Source: Ignavibacteria bacterium (GTDB taxonomy: Bacteria > Bacteroidota > Ignavibacteria > Ignavibacteriales > Ignavibacteriaceae). From it: a stretch of DNA of 54,482 nt. The stretch lies in assembly GCA_030684555.1 (NCBI GenBank), contig JAUXVN010000106.1:1-54482 (forward strand), in the 5' to 3' direction. A program made the position numbers and the translations under genes. The notes below the pieces were generated by a model. The model saw only the letters and a list, made by a program, of their open reading frames with translations, did not search any database and had not been told where the DNA came from. Positions 9,658-18,518 of the stretch are shown here, piece after piece (the first letter of the stretch is position 1; every line of letters begins with the position of its first letter).

Positions 9658-10971
9658 TTATTTCGCATAAGAAGGAACGTGTCCTTTGAATCCATAATAA
9701 GCAATATATAAATAACAGAGCACGGGAAGAATGAATGCGTGATGAATTCCTATTTGATCAGCAATAACCCCTTGCATTACAGGAACAATCGCTCCGCCTA
9801 CAATAGCCATGCAAAGAATTCCCGAACCCTGCCCCGTGTGTTTACCCAAGCCGTCAATTGCAAGAGTGAAAATTGTCGGGAACATAATCGAATTGAACAA
9901 ACCAACTGCAAGCACTGACCACATTGCAACGTTTCCATTTGTTAACATCGTAAGAACAACAAGTGCGGCAGCTACAAACGCATTAAATCCAAGAACTGTT
10001 CCGGGTTTAATTTTTCTTTGAACTGCTGAACCTATAAATCTACCCACCATTGCACCGCCCCAATAATAGGAAACATACTTTCCGGCTTCGGCTTCAGCTA
10101 AACCGGCAATATCAACTTGTCCCAGATAGTTTACCAAAAAACTACCTATCGAAACTTCAGCTCCAACATAAACAAAAATTCCAACCGCTCCCATTACAAG
10201 GTGTTTATAACCCCAGGCGCTTTTATGTTTATCATCATAACTTACACCATTTCCGTCTGATGAAGTTACCGATGCTGCTTCAATTTTAGGGAGTTTGATA
10301 AATGCGAATATTGCAGCGATAATAAATAAGACAGCCGCTAATCCAAGATATGGGGTTTGAACGGCTGCGGCTTCAGCTAATTTGTAAACTTCTACATCTG
10401 CCTGCGACATATTAGATAAATCTTCAGTGGTTTTTACTGCAACCGACAAAATCAGAAGTGACCCAAAATATGGAGCAATGGTTGTTCCGAGTGAATTAAA
10501 AGCCTGTGTTAAGTTCAACCTTGAAGAAGCTGTTTCGGATTTCCCCAAAATTGCCACATATGGATTTGCTGCAACTTGTAATAAAGTAATCCCGGCTGCT
10601 AACACAAATAGAGCCAATAAAAATATCGGATAAGAACGCATTCCTGCTGCTGGATAAAATATTAATGTTCCTATTCCGGCTGTAACTAAACCGACAACAA
10701 TTCCTCTTTGATAACCAATTTTTTCTACGATTTTTCCCGAAGGAAGAGAGACTATAAAATAAGCCGTAAAAAAGCTGAATTGAATTAACATCGCCTGTGT
10801 GTAATTCAAATCGAATACTGCTTTTAGATGAGGAATGAGAATATCATTCAAGCATGTTAAAAATCCCCAGATAAAAAATAAAGAGGTTAAAATAGTTAAC
10901 GGGAAATTGTAGTTTTGCGATCCGTTTCCGGATGTTGAACGGGATGATGTTACGGGTGCCGACGCAGCCAT
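9658..10971 (-). CDS. FucP/GluP-type sugar:H+ symporter (MFS)
   Basis: Inner-membrane sugar importer with about 12 hydrophobic segments over 437 residues. The N-terminal block [19 protein letters not shown] and the [20 protein letters not shown] loop are typical of the fucose/glucose/galactose permease family. AGGAG stands about 8 nt before the ATG. The first 20 residues are a polar Ser/Thr-rich tail. The downstream ROK kinase points to glucose or galactose rather than fucose, since no fucose isomerase or aldolase is nearby. It diverges from the sugar-sensing operon across a 395-nt gap, so that system is its likeliest regulator. Confidence 0.9.
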   Translation of the reverse strand: MAASAPVTSSRSTSGNGSQNYNFPLTILTSLFFIWGFLTCLNDILIPHLKAVFDLNYTQAMLIQFSFFTAYFIVSLPSGKIVEKIGYQRGIVVGLVTAGIGTLIFYPAAGMRSYPIFLLALFVLAAGITLLQVAANPYVAILGKSETASSRLNLTQAFNSLGTTIAPYFGSLLILSVAVKTTEDLSNMSQADVEVYKLAEAAAVQTPYLGLAAVLFIIAAIFAFIKLPKIEAASVTSSDGNGVSYDDKHKSAWGYKHLVMGAVGIFVYVGAEVSIGSFLVNYLGQVDIAGLAEAEAGKYVSYYWGGAMVGRFIGSAVQRKIKPGTVLGFNAFVAAALVVLTMLTNGNVAMWSVLAVGLFNSIMFPTIFTLAIDGLGKHTGQGSGILCMAIVGGAIVPVMQGVIADQIGIHHAFILPVLCYLYIAYYGFKGHVPSYAK

Positions 10972-11366
10972 TAGTTTGCTCCTGAAATTAAATTCATCTT
11001 AAAATAGAATTTTGATAAAGTTTTCAATTACATAAAACGCTTATATAACGATTAACCAAAACAATAATTATGCCGTTCATTTTAATCTGATTAATCATTT
11101 AAATATTGAATAGAACAAACACTCAATGTCCTTAGCTTATTAAACTAATAAGAAAATATTATTAATTTGATAAGGAAACCTCAATCTTGTTCTATTCTGA
11201 AACGGTTTTGAATTTTTATAGAAGTTTTCTCAACCGAACATCTTATAAAATTAAGGCATTATAGTTGTTTTATAAATTTCCTTAATTCATTTTTAAAATG
11301 TAAAATGATAAAAATTAAATCAATTGAGTTAAACAGAAAAATTGGGGAAAACGGTTGGAAGAATAA
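10972..11366. promoter_or_regulatory. 395-nt divergent control region between transporter and sensor operons
   Basis: No gene is seen here. The stretch is very AT-rich and must hold the promoters for the leftward transporter-kinase pair and the rightward sensor operon. I find no perfect TAnnTTTG box in either direction. The best recognisable element is the sigma54-like site listed separately. The length leaves room for upstream enhancer sites for the response regulator. Confidence 0.5.
11255..11268 (+). promoter_or_regulatory. sigma54-like -24/-12 promoter candidate
   Basis: GGCATTATAGTTGT keeps GG, CA and TTG of the GGCAC-N5-TTGC sigma54 consensus, with the correct 10-nt spacing from GG. 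It has T where the invariant final C is expected. It lies about 100 nt before the binding-protein gene, whose operon encodes a sigma54 activator, so autoregulation is plausible. In AT-rich DNA a match of this quality can arise by chance. Confidence 0.25.
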
Positions 11367-12674
11367 ATGAAAATTGAAAAACTTTCATATATAATTATTG
11401 CTGCTTTGTTAACCACCGTATTTGTATTGGTAACTTATCTTTTTTCTCCTTTCAGTTGGGAAAGGGGGGAAATTGTTAAAGTTACAAAAATTTATTATGT
11501 AGATAACATCTCCGATTCACACAGAAAAGTTATAGCACTCTTCAACAAAAAGTATGAAGGGCATATTCAGGTTGAAGCAATAAACCTTCCATTTGAAAAG
11601 TTCAGCACAAATGAAAGAAAAGAATTACTCGCCCGTTTTTTAAGAACTAAAAGTGACCGAATAGACGTTTTTGCAGTTGATCAGATTTGGGTTCCGCGTT
11701 TTGCAAAATGGGCAGTTCCGGTTGATTATTATCTTCGTCCCAGCACAAAAAAAGATTTTCTCTCATATGCTGTTCAATCATGCAGGTTCGAAGATACATT
11801 AATGGCGGTTCCGTTTTATATTGACATCGCTTTAATGTATTACAGAAAAGATTTACTCAAACAGCATCCCGAATACTCTTCGCTTCAAAAGAAATTAAAA
11901 AAATCGATTGAGTGGAATGAATTTATAAAATTATGTCAAAGTTCAACTTTTAATAATCACCCTCCATTTATTTTTCAAGGGGCAGATTATGAGGGATTGA
12001 TCTGCATTTTTACCGAATTGCTTGACGGAATAAATTCATCTATAGTATCAGGTAATACAATCAAATTAAACACAAAGGAAGTCGCACAAACTATTCAGTT
12101 TATGATTGATTTGATTCACAAATATAAAATCTCTCCGGAAGCTGTACTTCGTTTTAAAGAGACACAAAGTTATAACTACTTCAATGAAAACAACGGATTG
12201 TTTTTGCGTGGATGGCCCGGAATGCAGAAAGATTTTAAAGACAATAAAAAATTAAGCAATCAAATTGAGGTTGTTCCGGTACCGCATTTTGCCGGCAGCA
12301 AACCGGCTTCGGTTTTTGGCGGCTGGAACTTAATGGTATCACGTTATTCTTCTCGTTTATCTGAATCATTTATGTTCGTCAATTTTCTTTTAACGGATGA
12401 GGTTCAAAAATTAATGTATGAAGAGGGGACTTACCTTCCGATAAACAGTTCTATTTATAATGATACTTCTTACACTAAAAAGCACCCCGAATTATTATTC
12501 TACAAATCATTATTAGAGCGTGGAATTCATCGTCCGTTTCTTACGAACTACACAACTGTTTCTGATATTTTTTCCTACTACATTAACCTTGCTTTAAGAA
12601 AAGAAATGAGTATAAAAGAAGCATTACGAAATGCTGACGAAAGCATTAACTCACAACAAATTTTGCTGAAGTGA
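11367..12674 (+). CDS. membrane-anchored sugar-binding protein (SBP family 1), likely sensor subunit
   Basis: A 435-residue ABC-type extracellular binding protein fold of family 1. One N-terminal hydrophobic segment (about 8-28) has no lipobox cysteine, so it is probably a membrane anchor. Family-like features are the RIDVFAVDQIWVPRFAKW block, AVPFYIDIALMYYRKDLL, FLRGWPGMQKDF, and FGGWNLMVSRYS followed by AFMFVNFLL-like helices. No permease or ATPase gene is present. The next genes, 13 nt and then 7 nt apart, are a histidine kinase and its regulator. I infer that it presents a bound sugar to the kinase rather than to a transporter. Confidence 0.85.
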   Translation: MKIEKLSYIIIAALLTTVFVLVTYLFSPFSWERGEIVKVTKIYYVDNISDSHRKVIALFNKKYEGHIQVEAINLPFEKFSTNERKELLARFLRTKSDRIDVFAVDQIWVPRFAKWAVPVDYYLRPSTKKDFLSYAVQSCRFEDTLMAVPFYIDIALMYYRKDLLKQHPEYSSLQKKLKKSIEWNEFIKLCQSSTFNNHPPFIFQGADYEGLICIFTELLDGINSSIVSGNTIKLNTKEVAQTIQFMIDLIHKYKISPEAVLRFKETQSYNYFNENNGLFLRGWPGMQKDFKDNKKLSNQIEVVPVPHFAGSKPASVFGGWNLMVSRYSSRLSESFMFVNFLLTDEVQKLMYEEGTYLPINSSIYNDTSYTKKHPELLFYKSLLERGIHRPFLTNYTTVSDIFSYYINLALRKEMSIKEALRNADESINSQQILLK

Positions 12675-12687
12675 GGATTGAAGATGT

Positions 12688-14166
12688 ATGAATAAAAAAT
12701 TCTCATTCGAAAATATTAAAGAATATCATTTTGAATTTAAACACTTAACTGTGTTGTTTGTTGTTCTGTTTGCTTTTCAATTGGTCTTGTCGTTTGTAAA
12801 TAAATCTTCAATCAGAAATTTTTTGGCTAATACACAAGAATGGTATCAAAAAGACTCTGCTGAACGTCTTGCAAATTTAACTACGACATCTTTAGAGTTA
12901 TTACTCGAAACCATTAATCCAAAGCGTAACCTTGATGATGAAGAAATTAGAAGAATAGTTCAATCTTTTGATATTATTTTGAATCAACACATTCTTCAAC
13001 ATAACATCGAAGACCTTTGTATTATTGTAAAGAAGGGGGATTCTGTTTACGCCATTGATGATGGAACAGTTCTCTTTTCTTATTTATTTAACGAAAATTA
13101 TTATCCGCCGTTAACTAAAATTTCACATACTGAAGCTGTTCGTTTATATAAAAATATTAAACATGAAATCGTCAACAAAGAACAGATTTATGGTTACTTA
13201 ACCGACCGACAGACATTCCACACGTTTGTCCCCTTTGTTTTACGCGGTGAATATATGGGAGCAGTTTATATGCGTAATACTCCCGACTTTACATTTATTA
13301 CCAATCAATTAATCTCGAGCTATGATGAAACCTCTATAATTTATGTTTCACTTATACTACTTGGATTATTGGCGATGTATTTCATTTCTTCTTATACAGT
13401 AAAAGAAAGAGACGAAGCTCAACAACGCTTGTTTGAAGAGCATGAAGAAAACTTGAAAAAGCAATTCAACTATGAAAAAGAACTTGTATTTACTAAACGG
13501 ATTTATCACACACATCACAAAGCAGAAAAGGTGATGGGATTTATAAAAGAGGATCTTCGGAATATATCGCATGACAACATAAACGAGATTAAATACCGGG
13601 TTACGAAATATTCCAACTTTGTATCCCGCGTAATTTATGATATGAAATGGTACGATCCGCCGCTTCAGACGATTAGAAATCCGATTTTCAAAACAAACAT
13701 AAATGAAGTAATAAAGTTCATGGTTGATAATATTTTTCTGCGCACCTCAAACCGCTCCATCTCATTTGATATTAGGCTTGAATTATCTGACAAACTCCCG
13801 ATTGTTCACGTAAACGAATTTGTTGTGTGGGAAATTATCGAACCCCTTATTCAGAACAGCATTGAACATGGCGGAGATGAGAAATTAATTGTTACAATTT
13901 CAACCGGCTTTAATGAAGAAATTAAACAGTCACGGGTAATTATTTCTGATAACGGAAAAGGAATACTCCCCGATTTATTAGAAGAGGATGAAACCGGATT
14001 GAAAAAAATATTTATGGAAAATATCACTTCCAAAGAAAGTCCGATTCAGAATGTCGGCTACGGCTGTTATATTGCTCATGAGATTTCCAAAAGATGCGGC
14101 TGGGATGTTGACGCAGAAAATCTCGCCGATAAAGGCTGCAAATTTACAATCACGATTAACCATTAG
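12688..14166 (+). CDS. membrane sensor histidine kinase
   Basis: TM helices at about 18-36 and 216-235 enclose a periplasmic sensor region of about 180 residues. A charged coiled-coil segment (238-268) leads to an unusual phospho-acceptor region with His274, His276 and His277 (IYHTHHKAEK) in place of a standard HE-P-R box. The ATP-binding domain is clear: N box with Asn390 (PLIQNSIEHG), G1 DNGKG at 421-425, and G2 NVGYG at 455-459. It should autophosphorylate in response to the preceding binding protein and pass the phosphate to the regulator downstream. The start at 12688 lies 13 nt after the preceding stop. Which His is used cannot be decided by eye. Confidence 0.88.
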   Translation: MNKKFSFENIKEYHFEFKHLTVLFVVLFAFQLVLSFVNKSSIRNFLANTQEWYQKDSAERLANLTTTSLELLLETINPKRNLDDEEIRRIVQSFDIILNQHILQHNIEDLCIIVKKGDSVYAIDDGTVLFSYLFNENYYPPLTKISHTEAVRLYKNIKHEIVNKEQIYGYLTDRQTFHTFVPFVLRGEYMGAVYMRNTPDFTFITNQLISSYDETSIIYVSLILLGLLAMYFISSYTVKERDEAQQRLFEEHEENLKKQFNYEKELVFTKRIYHTHHKAEKVMGFIKEDLRNISHDNINEIKYRVTKYSNFVSRVIYDMKWYDPPLQTIRNPIFKTNINEVIKFMVDNIFLRTSNRSISFDIRLELSDKLPIVHVNEFVVWEIIEPLIQNSIEHGGDEKLIVTISTGFNEEIKQSRVIISDNGKGILPDLLEEDETGLKKIFMENITSKESPIQNVGYGCYIAHEISKRCGWDVDAENLADKGCKFTITINH

Positions 14167-14173
14167 TGAGTTT

Positions 14174-15634
14174 ATGTTTACAAATGAAAAGATCAATCTG
14201 CTTTTAATTGAAGATGAAGCTTTTGACGTTAGACGGGTTATAAATTCTATTAAACCGTTTGAAGATCAGATAATTATTAAAAATATTGTTTCTGATGGTA
14301 AAGAGGCAATTCAAATTTTATCATCTGCAAAAGAAGACTTCCACCTTGTTATTATGGATTTTCAAATTGCCGGCGGACTGATGGGTGAATCTCTCATTCA
14401 TAAAATTAAAGAGATTGATTCTTCAATTCAAATAATCGTCATTACCAAAATGACAATAAACATTACCGACTTTAATTTTGCAAACCGTTTACTTAAAGCC
14501 GGAGCATTCTGGTATTGTACTAAATATCCCGGCGATATCGAAGATTACATCTATCAGCCAACCGACTTCATTATAAGCATATTTAATGCGTATGAAAAGT
14601 GTCTTCTCGAAAGAGAGCGTGCCCGCTCAAATCAAAAATTCATGAAAACCGCACAGGATATTCTTAATCAAAAAAGAATTGTCGGTGAACATGCTTCAAT
14701 GATTAAACTGAAAGAAGCTCTTCTTAAATATTCTGCTTCGAATGTTAATATGTTGATAAGAGGTGCATCAGGAACGGGTAAAGAGCTTGTTGCTTATAAT
14801 CTTCATTATAACAGTAACCGGAAATTCGAAAATTTTGTCCCCATTAACTGCGGCGGACTTCCCCATGATCTTGTTGAAAGTGAATTATTCGGTTATGAAA
14901 AGGGAGCTTTTACCGGTGCTGACAAAAAGAAACTCGGGCTTTTCGAGATTGCCCACAAAGGAACAATTTTTCTTGATGAAGTAACCGAACTTCCGCTAAA
15001 TGCGCAGGTCAAATTACTTCGTGTAATTCAAGAAGGCGAAATTGAAAAAATCGGCAGAACTGAAAAAATCAAAGTTGACGTAAGAATTATCGCTGCAACA
15101 AACAGAAATATTGAAGAAGAAGTTAAGGCAAAAAGATTCCGCGAAGATTTATATTACCGCTTAAATGTTGTTCCGATTCATGTTCCGGAATTGAAATTCA
15201 GACGCACCGATATTCCGATTTTAATGGAATATTTCATGAACTCACAACGCATTGACATGCGCAAAGACAAACCCGTTATTGATGAAGAAGCAATGCAAAT
15301 ATTTATTAATTACGATTGGCCCGGCAATGTTCGCGAGCTTAAGAATGTAACTCAACGTTTCTTCTTTTTTGATGATGAAAAAATCACCCCTCACGTTGCT
15401 AAATTGGCAATCGGCGCATTTGACATTTATGAAGATGATAAAGATGAATTTCAGGGAGTACGATTTAATCTTGATGATGAAGTAATGACTTTGAGAGATG
15501 TCGAAAAGATTGTCCGCGAAAAATATTTCAAGTTCATTAGAGATAACTCCACATCCGATTCTGATGCAGCTAAAAAACTCGGCTTAGCTCCTTCAAATTA
15601 TCATCGTATGGCGAAGGAACTGGGGATAAAGTAG
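14174..15634 (+). CDS. NtrC-family sigma54-dependent response regulator
   Basis: 486 residues from the ATG at 14174, which follows the kinase stop by 7 nt and has GTGAG upstream; a longer frame reaching back into the kinase gene is not real. The receiver domain (about 6-135) has acidic Glu13/Asp14, phospho-acceptor Asp62 and Lys117. The AAA+ domain has Walker A GASGTGKE (197-204), the sigma54-contact loop GAFTGA (244-249) and Walker B FLDE (266-269). The C-terminus is a Fis-type helix-turn-helix (about 460-482). It should activate sigma54 promoters, most likely those of the neighbouring sugar transporter or the exported glucanase genes. Confidence 0.93.
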   Translation: MFTNEKINLLLIEDEAFDVRRVINSIKPFEDQIIIKNIVSDGKEAIQILSSAKEDFHLVIMDFQIAGGLMGESLIHKIKEIDSSIQIIVITKMTINITDFNFANRLLKAGAFWYCTKYPGDIEDYIYQPTDFIISIFNAYEKCLLERERARSNQKFMKTAQDILNQKRIVGEHASMIKLKEALLKYSASNVNMLIRGASGTGKELVAYNLHYNSNRKFENFVPINCGGLPHDLVESELFGYEKGAFTGADKKKLGLFEIAHKGTIFLDEVTELPLNAQVKLLRVIQEGEIEKIGRTEKIKVDVRIIAATNRNIEEEVKAKRFREDLYYRLNVVPIHVPELKFRRTDIPILMEYFMNSQRIDMRKDKPVIDEEAMQIFINYDWPGNVRELKNVTQRFFFFDDEKITPHVAKLAIGAFDIYEDDKDEFQGVRFNLDDEVMTLRDVEKIVREKYFKFIRDNSTSDSDAAKKLGLAPSNYHRMAKELGIK

Positions 15635-15721
15635 GCTCTCATTTTCTTAATTTGATAAAAAATTTTTATTGAATTAATAAATTCGATAAAAACGTCAACC
15701 TTACTCCTTCAATTTCTTCTC

Positions 15722-15762
15722 AAAATCAACTTAAACCAGAAGATGGTTTCGGCTTGATTTTT
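15722..15762 (+). terminator. hairpin after the sensor operon
   Basis: AAAATCAA...AAACCA-gaaga-TGGTTT...TTGATTTTT forms a two-part stem ending in five T residues, about 90 nt after the regulator stop. The stem fits a rho-independent terminator separating the sensor operon from the CotH gene. Confidence 0.5.
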
Positions 15763-15803
15763 GAGCAAGAACTATTTTATTTAATCTTTATTATTTTAAA
15801 GTT

Positions 15804-18488
15804 ATGAACCGCTATTTGCCACATCACAAAAAGACATTTCTCCTAATTGTTTCTCTTGTATTTATTTCATTTACAACCACTTTTTCTCAGATAGTAATTA
15901 ATGAAATCATGTATAATCCCCCAGCATCAATGGGGGATGACGATTTTTTTGAATGGATTGAACTTTATAACAATTCTAATAATCCAATCGATTTATCCGG
16001 TTGGAAATTACTTGATGATGATAACACACATTCGCCATATCTAATTCCTTCTGGAACTATACTTCAAGCAAATTCATTTTTAGTGATTGCAAAAAATGTC
16101 GATTCTGTCGGTTCATTTTATGGATTAAGTGGTTTGGTCGGAGGTATTTCCTGGAATTTCGGAAATTCAACCGATCAGGTAAGATTATATAATCAATTTG
16201 GTGAAATTCAAGATTCTGTTTTATATCTCGACAACAGCCCATGGCCTTCAGCCGCAGACGGAAACGGTAAATCACTTGAACTGATAAATCCAAATCTTGA
16301 AAACTCTTCCCACTTCGGATGGCGGGCGAGTATACCAAACTTCGGAACGCCTGCATCACAAAACAGTGTTTTTGAAAATGTGAATTTACTCCCGCCCCCG
16401 TCAACTATTGAAGTAGTTGAGAGAACTACAACATCAATTAAAATACGATGGAGTAAAATTCCCGGGGTCATAAATTACAATGTTGAAAGACGTGATTGGC
16501 CGGATACTAATTTTATTCATACTTCCCTTAATGCTTCAGATACAACTATGTTGTTTTCTAATTTACAAACGGGTGGTCAAGTTTATCTCTTTAGAGTAAA
16601 AGGAATAGTTGACACTATTCAAGGTGTATTTAGTAAATATGTTTATGGTGTAACAAAGGGTGTTACAGCCCATCTTCCCCAATATCGGGTTATGGTTTCG
16701 CAACAAAGTATTGATTCGATGAATTCAAATATTGTAGCAGATATTATTGTCCCGACAACTTTAATTATAGGTGATTCAATTTCTGTTGACGGAAATATTC
16801 GTTACCGGGGAGAAACAGCACGCTACTGGCCAAAAAAATCTTTTCGTGTTACTCTTCCTTCGAGTTATTTAATAAACGGACATTATAAAGTTAATTTTAA
16901 TGCCGAGTATGTTGATGAATCGTTAATCAGAAGTAAACTCAGTTACGATTTATTTAATAGAATTAATCTTCCGTCAAGCAAAACCAGAATGGTACATTTA
17001 AGCATGAACGAAAGCTATTACGGTGTAATGGCGAATACAGAACCTGTTGATGAACCGCTTTTACAAAGATACGGCTATCACCTTAACGGAAGTTTATATA
17101 AAGGTAATTGTGAGTTAAAGTTGGGTCAAGCTCTCTTAAACGAAAAAAATATGGGAGACCCGAATGATTATTCGGATCTTGAAAATCTAATAAACTTTAT
17201 TCATATAAATCTTCCTGTAAACGCATGGCGCGACTCCGCTCTTAATCTTTTTGATGTAGAAAAGTTTTTCGATTGGTATGCTGTGAACATGCTTGTTAGT
17301 AACATGGATTTCCCAGCTAAAAATTATTATCTCTACAATCCATTACCGCAGAAAAAATGGTTATGGCTCCCCTGGGATTATGATCTCTCATTCGGAAGGC
17401 ATTGGTGGTACGATAACTTTTTCTACTACAACTTAAAAACTGATGACGCAATTGACGGCGGTTCTATTAATAATCCGAAGATTGATGATAAATACAATAT
17501 GCTTTTGAGCCGTTTATTAACCGTTCCTGAATTTGTTCAACAATACAAACAAAAACTTTATCATAATCTTCAAACAGTGTTTACTCAAGATGTAATGTAT
17601 AGTAACATCGACACAAATTTTCAATCGATTTACCAAGATGCTCTTCTTGATACTAAAAAATCGATAACTAATACAATTTTTATGAATCAAGATTTGCGAT
17701 TAAAAAGTTTTGTTTTGTTGAGAAGAGAATATGTAAATTCTGTTTTGTTAAATGTTCTCAATACCGATTTGTACAATGCTAAAATCCGCAAAACCTCCGC
17801 TGATACACTTGTGGGAGTTAATGGATTAAATAATCCGGTTATAAAAGTAGTTAATCATGCCTGTATGGACAGCGCAGATGTAGAGTTGATGCCCACTCCA
17901 TATTTCGAATTTGATTCAAAGGTTCTTGCGTATTTTACTATTAAGAAATATGGCGGAAACCAGTGTACCAATCTTCGTTTCGGACTTACTTATTTAAGAA
18001 GTGATTACTATTTCGGTAAATTTACTTCCACTTCTAATTTGAGAGTATATCAACAGATTAACGGTAACTGGCTTCAAGTTTCTAATTATTATTTTGATGC
18101 AGCAAAAAAAACTTTTTGGATAACCCCTCCTCTTCATGATTCTGTTTATGTTTTTGCAATTGCTAAATCAACACCGATTACGGATGTAGAAGATGAAAAT
18201 TTAACCGAAACAGTTTATGATTTTGGATTGGAACAGAATTATCCAAATCCATTTAATCCTTCTACAACAATAAATTATCAAATTCCTACAGAGGGGTTTG
18301 TAACTCTTAAAATTTATGATTTACTAGGACGAGAAGCTGTTGTTTTAATTAACGAAGAAAAAGAAGCCGGAAATTATAGTTTCCAAATGGATTTGAATAA
18401 TCATAATAGACTTACAAGTGGAGTATATTTTTATGAACTGGTAAGCGGTAATTATAGAGCAACGAAAAAATTCATCATACTCAAATAA
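15804..18488 (+). CDS. T9SS-exported lamin-tail / Fn3 / CotH-kinase protein
   Basis: Exported multidomain protein of 894 residues. A signal peptide covers about 10-29. A lamin-tail domain follows (INEIMYNPP..DDFFEWIELYN..DLSGWKL..), then an Fn3 domain at about 198-290 and a CotH kinase-like domain at about 305-660. Recognised CotH motifs are IRYRGETARYWPKKSFRV, the YGVMANTEPVDE block and LPWDYDLSFGRHW. A T9SS sorting domain starts near 808 (LEQNYPNPFNP). Known CotH proteins phosphorylate secreted proteins; whether this one is active is inferred. It is the first of three closely spaced rightward genes. A paralogue with a different domain order lies at 25731-28091. Confidence 0.88.
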   Translation: MNRYLPHHKKTFLLIVSLVFISFTTTFSQIVINEIMYNPPASMGDDDFFEWIELYNNSNNPIDLSGWKLLDDDNTHSPYLIPSGTILQANSFLVIAKNVDSVGSFYGLSGLVGGISWNFGNSTDQVRLYNQFGEIQDSVLYLDNSPWPSAADGNGKSLELINPNLENSSHFGWRASIPNFGTPASQNSVFENVNLLPPPSTIEVVERTTTSIKIRWSKIPGVINYNVERRDWPDTNFIHTSLNASDTTMLFSNLQTGGQVYLFRVKGIVDTIQGVFSKYVYGVTKGVTAHLPQYRVMVSQQSIDSMNSNIVADIIVPTTLIIGDSISVDGNIRYRGETARYWPKKSFRVTLPSSYLINGHYKVNFNAEYVDESLIRSKLSYDLFNRINLPSSKTRMVHLSMNESYYGVMANTEPVDEPLLQRYGYHLNGSLYKGNCELKLGQALLNEKNMGDPNDYSDLENLINFIHINLPVNAWRDSALNLFDVEKFFDWYAVNMLVSNMDFPAKNYYLYNPLPQKKWLWLPWDYDLSFGRHWWYDNFFYYNLKTDDAIDGGSINNPKIDDKYNMLLSRLLTVPEFVQQYKQKLYHNLQTVFTQDVMYSNIDTNFQSIYQDALLDTKKSITNTIFMNQDLRLKSFVLLRREYVNSVLLNVLNTDLYNAKIRKTSADTLVGVNGLNNPVIKVVNHACMDSADVELMPTPYFEFDSKVLAYFTIKKYGGNQCTNLRFGLTYLRSDYYFGKFTSTSNLRVYQQINGNWLQVSNYYFDAAKKTFWITPPLHDSVYVFAIAKSTPITDVEDENLTETVYDFGLEQNYPNPFNPSTTINYQIPTEGFVTLKIYDLLGREAVVLINEEKEAGNYSFQMDLNNHNRLTSGVYFYELVSGNYRATKKFIILK

Positions 18489-18518
18489 ATCAGTTTTAAT
18501 AAATGGGGAAAATTCTTA

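Noticed and set aside
11367-12674. Sugar ABC importer operon
   Set aside because: Binding protein only; no permease or ATPase genes follow, and the next genes are a kinase and a regulator.
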